A DNA stretch of 35,473 nucleotides, taken from NCBI GenBank assembly GCA_964428355.1, contig CAYRYU010000076.1, positions 1 through 35,473 on the forward strand, read 5' to 3'. Under the pieces are notes generated by a model that was given only the letters and a program-made list of their open reading frames with translations, was not told the origin of the DNA and did not search any database. Numbering within the stretch: position 1 is the stretch's first letter; every line of letters begins with the position of its first letter. Below, in pieces: positions 34,522 through 35,473 of this stretch. The position numbers and the translations under genes were made by a program. Source of the stretch: CAYRYU01 sp964428355 (GTDB lineage Bacteria; Muiribacteriota; Ozemobacteria; Ozemobacterales; Ozemobacteraceae).

Positions 34522-35473
34522 AGCCCGGGGCCTTTTCGGGAACCGAGCCCGGTTCGGCTCGTTCCACTTGTACCAGGCCGTGTGACGGGTTCAGCCTCGT
34601 CGAGATCCTGATCGCGTTCGCCCTCCTGTCCTGTTGTGCTCTCGCGTTGATCATGACTTTCAGGGAGGGAGCCACCCGCCAGGAATCGTTCACGGCCGAG
34701 CATTTCACCGCCATGTTCCTCTCCCAGAAGATAATCGAGGATGTAAACCACCGTATCAAGGAGAACCCCCACGAGTTCACCCGTTTCCTGAAACTTGCCT
34801 CCTCGATGCCCGACCAGAAAGTAGTGGAGGGAGGGAGCGAGTTCTTCCGGCTTCTCGAGAACACGCGTGATTTAACCCGTCTTCTTCCGTCCGAAGATGA
34901 ACCCATATTGGCCTCCTGGGGAAGCACCTACCGGCAGTTGAAGCCTTTCACCTGCCGGATCGAAACGAGTTTCGTCCCCAACCCCGAAGTATCCGGTGAA
35001 TCCCTTCCGAACCTCCTTGAGTTGAAGGTCTTCTCCAAATGGAGAATTCCGGGCCGGGAAGAAGAAGCTTACGAAATGGGGCAGCTTCTCGCCGGGGAAA
35101 GCGATGAAATCCTGAAAAGCGAATCGCCCATCCCCTGGGTTCCGATCCGCGAAAACGCAGCTGTGAAGGCTTTATGGACGGGAATGTGCTTCTCCGATCC
35201 GAATCCTCCAACCACCCTGGCAGGCCTGAAACGTTTCACGAAAGGCGGGGAAGAAGAGATTCTGAGAGCGGTTGGCGGAATATTCCTCGTGGCAAGCAAT
35301 GCCCGGGAGCTGACTTCTGCGACCGAAAAGAAGCTTTTCGCACTGACCGTGAAACGCAACATGTTTCTGGCTTCCCCCGATTCGTTCCTCAGGGAAAAAG
35401 CTGTCGAGATCCAGGAGGACATGATCTTTGCAGCGGAAGATCTTGCGATAGGGCTGTTCACGCTTCTGAACCA
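34518..35473 (+). CDS. Type IV prepilin-like protein, cut by the window edge
   Basis: 318 residues are visible with no stop. A 24-residue leader ends CDG, then FSLVEILIAFALLSCCALALIMTFREGATRQE gives the prepilin cleavage site, Glu5 and hydrophobic helix. The following AEHFTAMFLSQKIIEDVNHRI is PilV/GspI-like. The ATG overlaps the previous stop (ATGA). The mature protein exceeds 290 residues, large for a pilin, as in the first cluster. Confidence 0.8.
   Translation, partial: MKPGAFSGTEPGSARSTCTRPCDGFSLVEILIAFALLSCCALALIMTFREGATRQESFTAEHFTAMFLSQKIIEDVNHRIKENPHEFTRFLKLASSMPDQKVVEGGSEFFRLLENTRDLTRLLPSEDEPILASWGSTYRQLKPFTCRIETSFVPNPEVSGESLPNLLELKVFSKWRIPGREEEAYEMGQLLAGESDEILKSESPIPWVPIRENAAVKALWTGMCFSDPNPPTTLAGLKRFTKGGEEEILRAVGGIFLVASNARELTSATEKKLFALTVKRNMFLASPDSFLREKAVEIQEDMIFAAEDLAIGLFTLLN

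Noticed and set aside
1..35473. tRNA, rRNA, riboswitch or insertion-sequence transposase
   Set aside because: None recognised by reading either strand; a covariance-model scan would be needed to exclude small RNAs.

Overview
The window looks like a chromosomal segment of a diderm, GC-rich, deep-branching bacterium. A LysM protein with a C-terminal beta-barrel-like domain implies an outer membrane. There are two clusters of type IV pilin/pseudopilin-like genes, a PIN-PhoH protein, UvrA and RadA. This pilin-rich mix recalls lineages such as Candidatus Riflebacteria/Ozemobacteria, but that is inference; no rRNA or marker-tree evidence is available here.

Layout. 1-2.5 kb: start of a secreted protein (minus), then a PhaR-like regulator overlapping an FAD-dependent D-2-hydroxyacid dehydrogenase-like gene. 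2.5-3.9 kb: exported ankyrin-repeat protein (minus). 4.1-4.3 kb: remnant of a pseudopilin gene ending against the CRISPR array. 4.34-5.76 kb: CRISPR array of 20 identical 37-bp repeats and 19 spacers of 34-39 bp, transcribed leftwards, with its leader at 5.76-6.04 kb. 6.0-16.0 kb: ten tightly packed minus-strand genes forming a type I-D-like CRISPR-Cas operon in the order cas3', cas10d (HD), csc2/cas7, csc1/cas5, an unknown 150-aa gene, an HTH-nucleotidyltransferase gene, cas6b-like, cas1, cas2, cas4. A good sigma70-type promoter lies at 16.12-16.15 kb. 16.3-23.9 kb: minus-strand cluster of two prepilins, a PilX-like protein, a FecR-like membrane protein, uvrA and radA. 24.0-25.3 kb: PIN-PhoH. 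25.6-27.0 kb: LysM/outer-membrane protein (plus). 26.9-31.3 kb: minus-strand pdxA with a Cys/His insertion, an RNase II/R-family gene, a 16-codon mini-ORF and an unknown protein. 31.5-32.5 kb: two tandem paralogous Cys-rich proteins of unknown function. 32.9-35.5 kb: second pilin-like cluster, running off the window.

How it works together. The CRISPR locus should provide DNA interference: Cas10d carries the HD nuclease, Cas3' is a stand-alone helicase, Csc2/Csc1 form the backbone, Cas6 processes crRNA, and Cas1/Cas2/Cas4 acquire spacers. The most novel part is the pair between csc1 and cas6: a 150-residue winged-helix-like protein and a catalytically intact HTH-nucleotidyltransferase. These are not standard I-D components and could be a regulator, an accessory effector or a guard module. 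Other notable signals are an internal Shine-Dalgarno/ATG in cas10d suited to a separate Cas11d small subunit, two spacers against variants of one target, and a spacer that looks like part of a type I-E CRISPR repeat.
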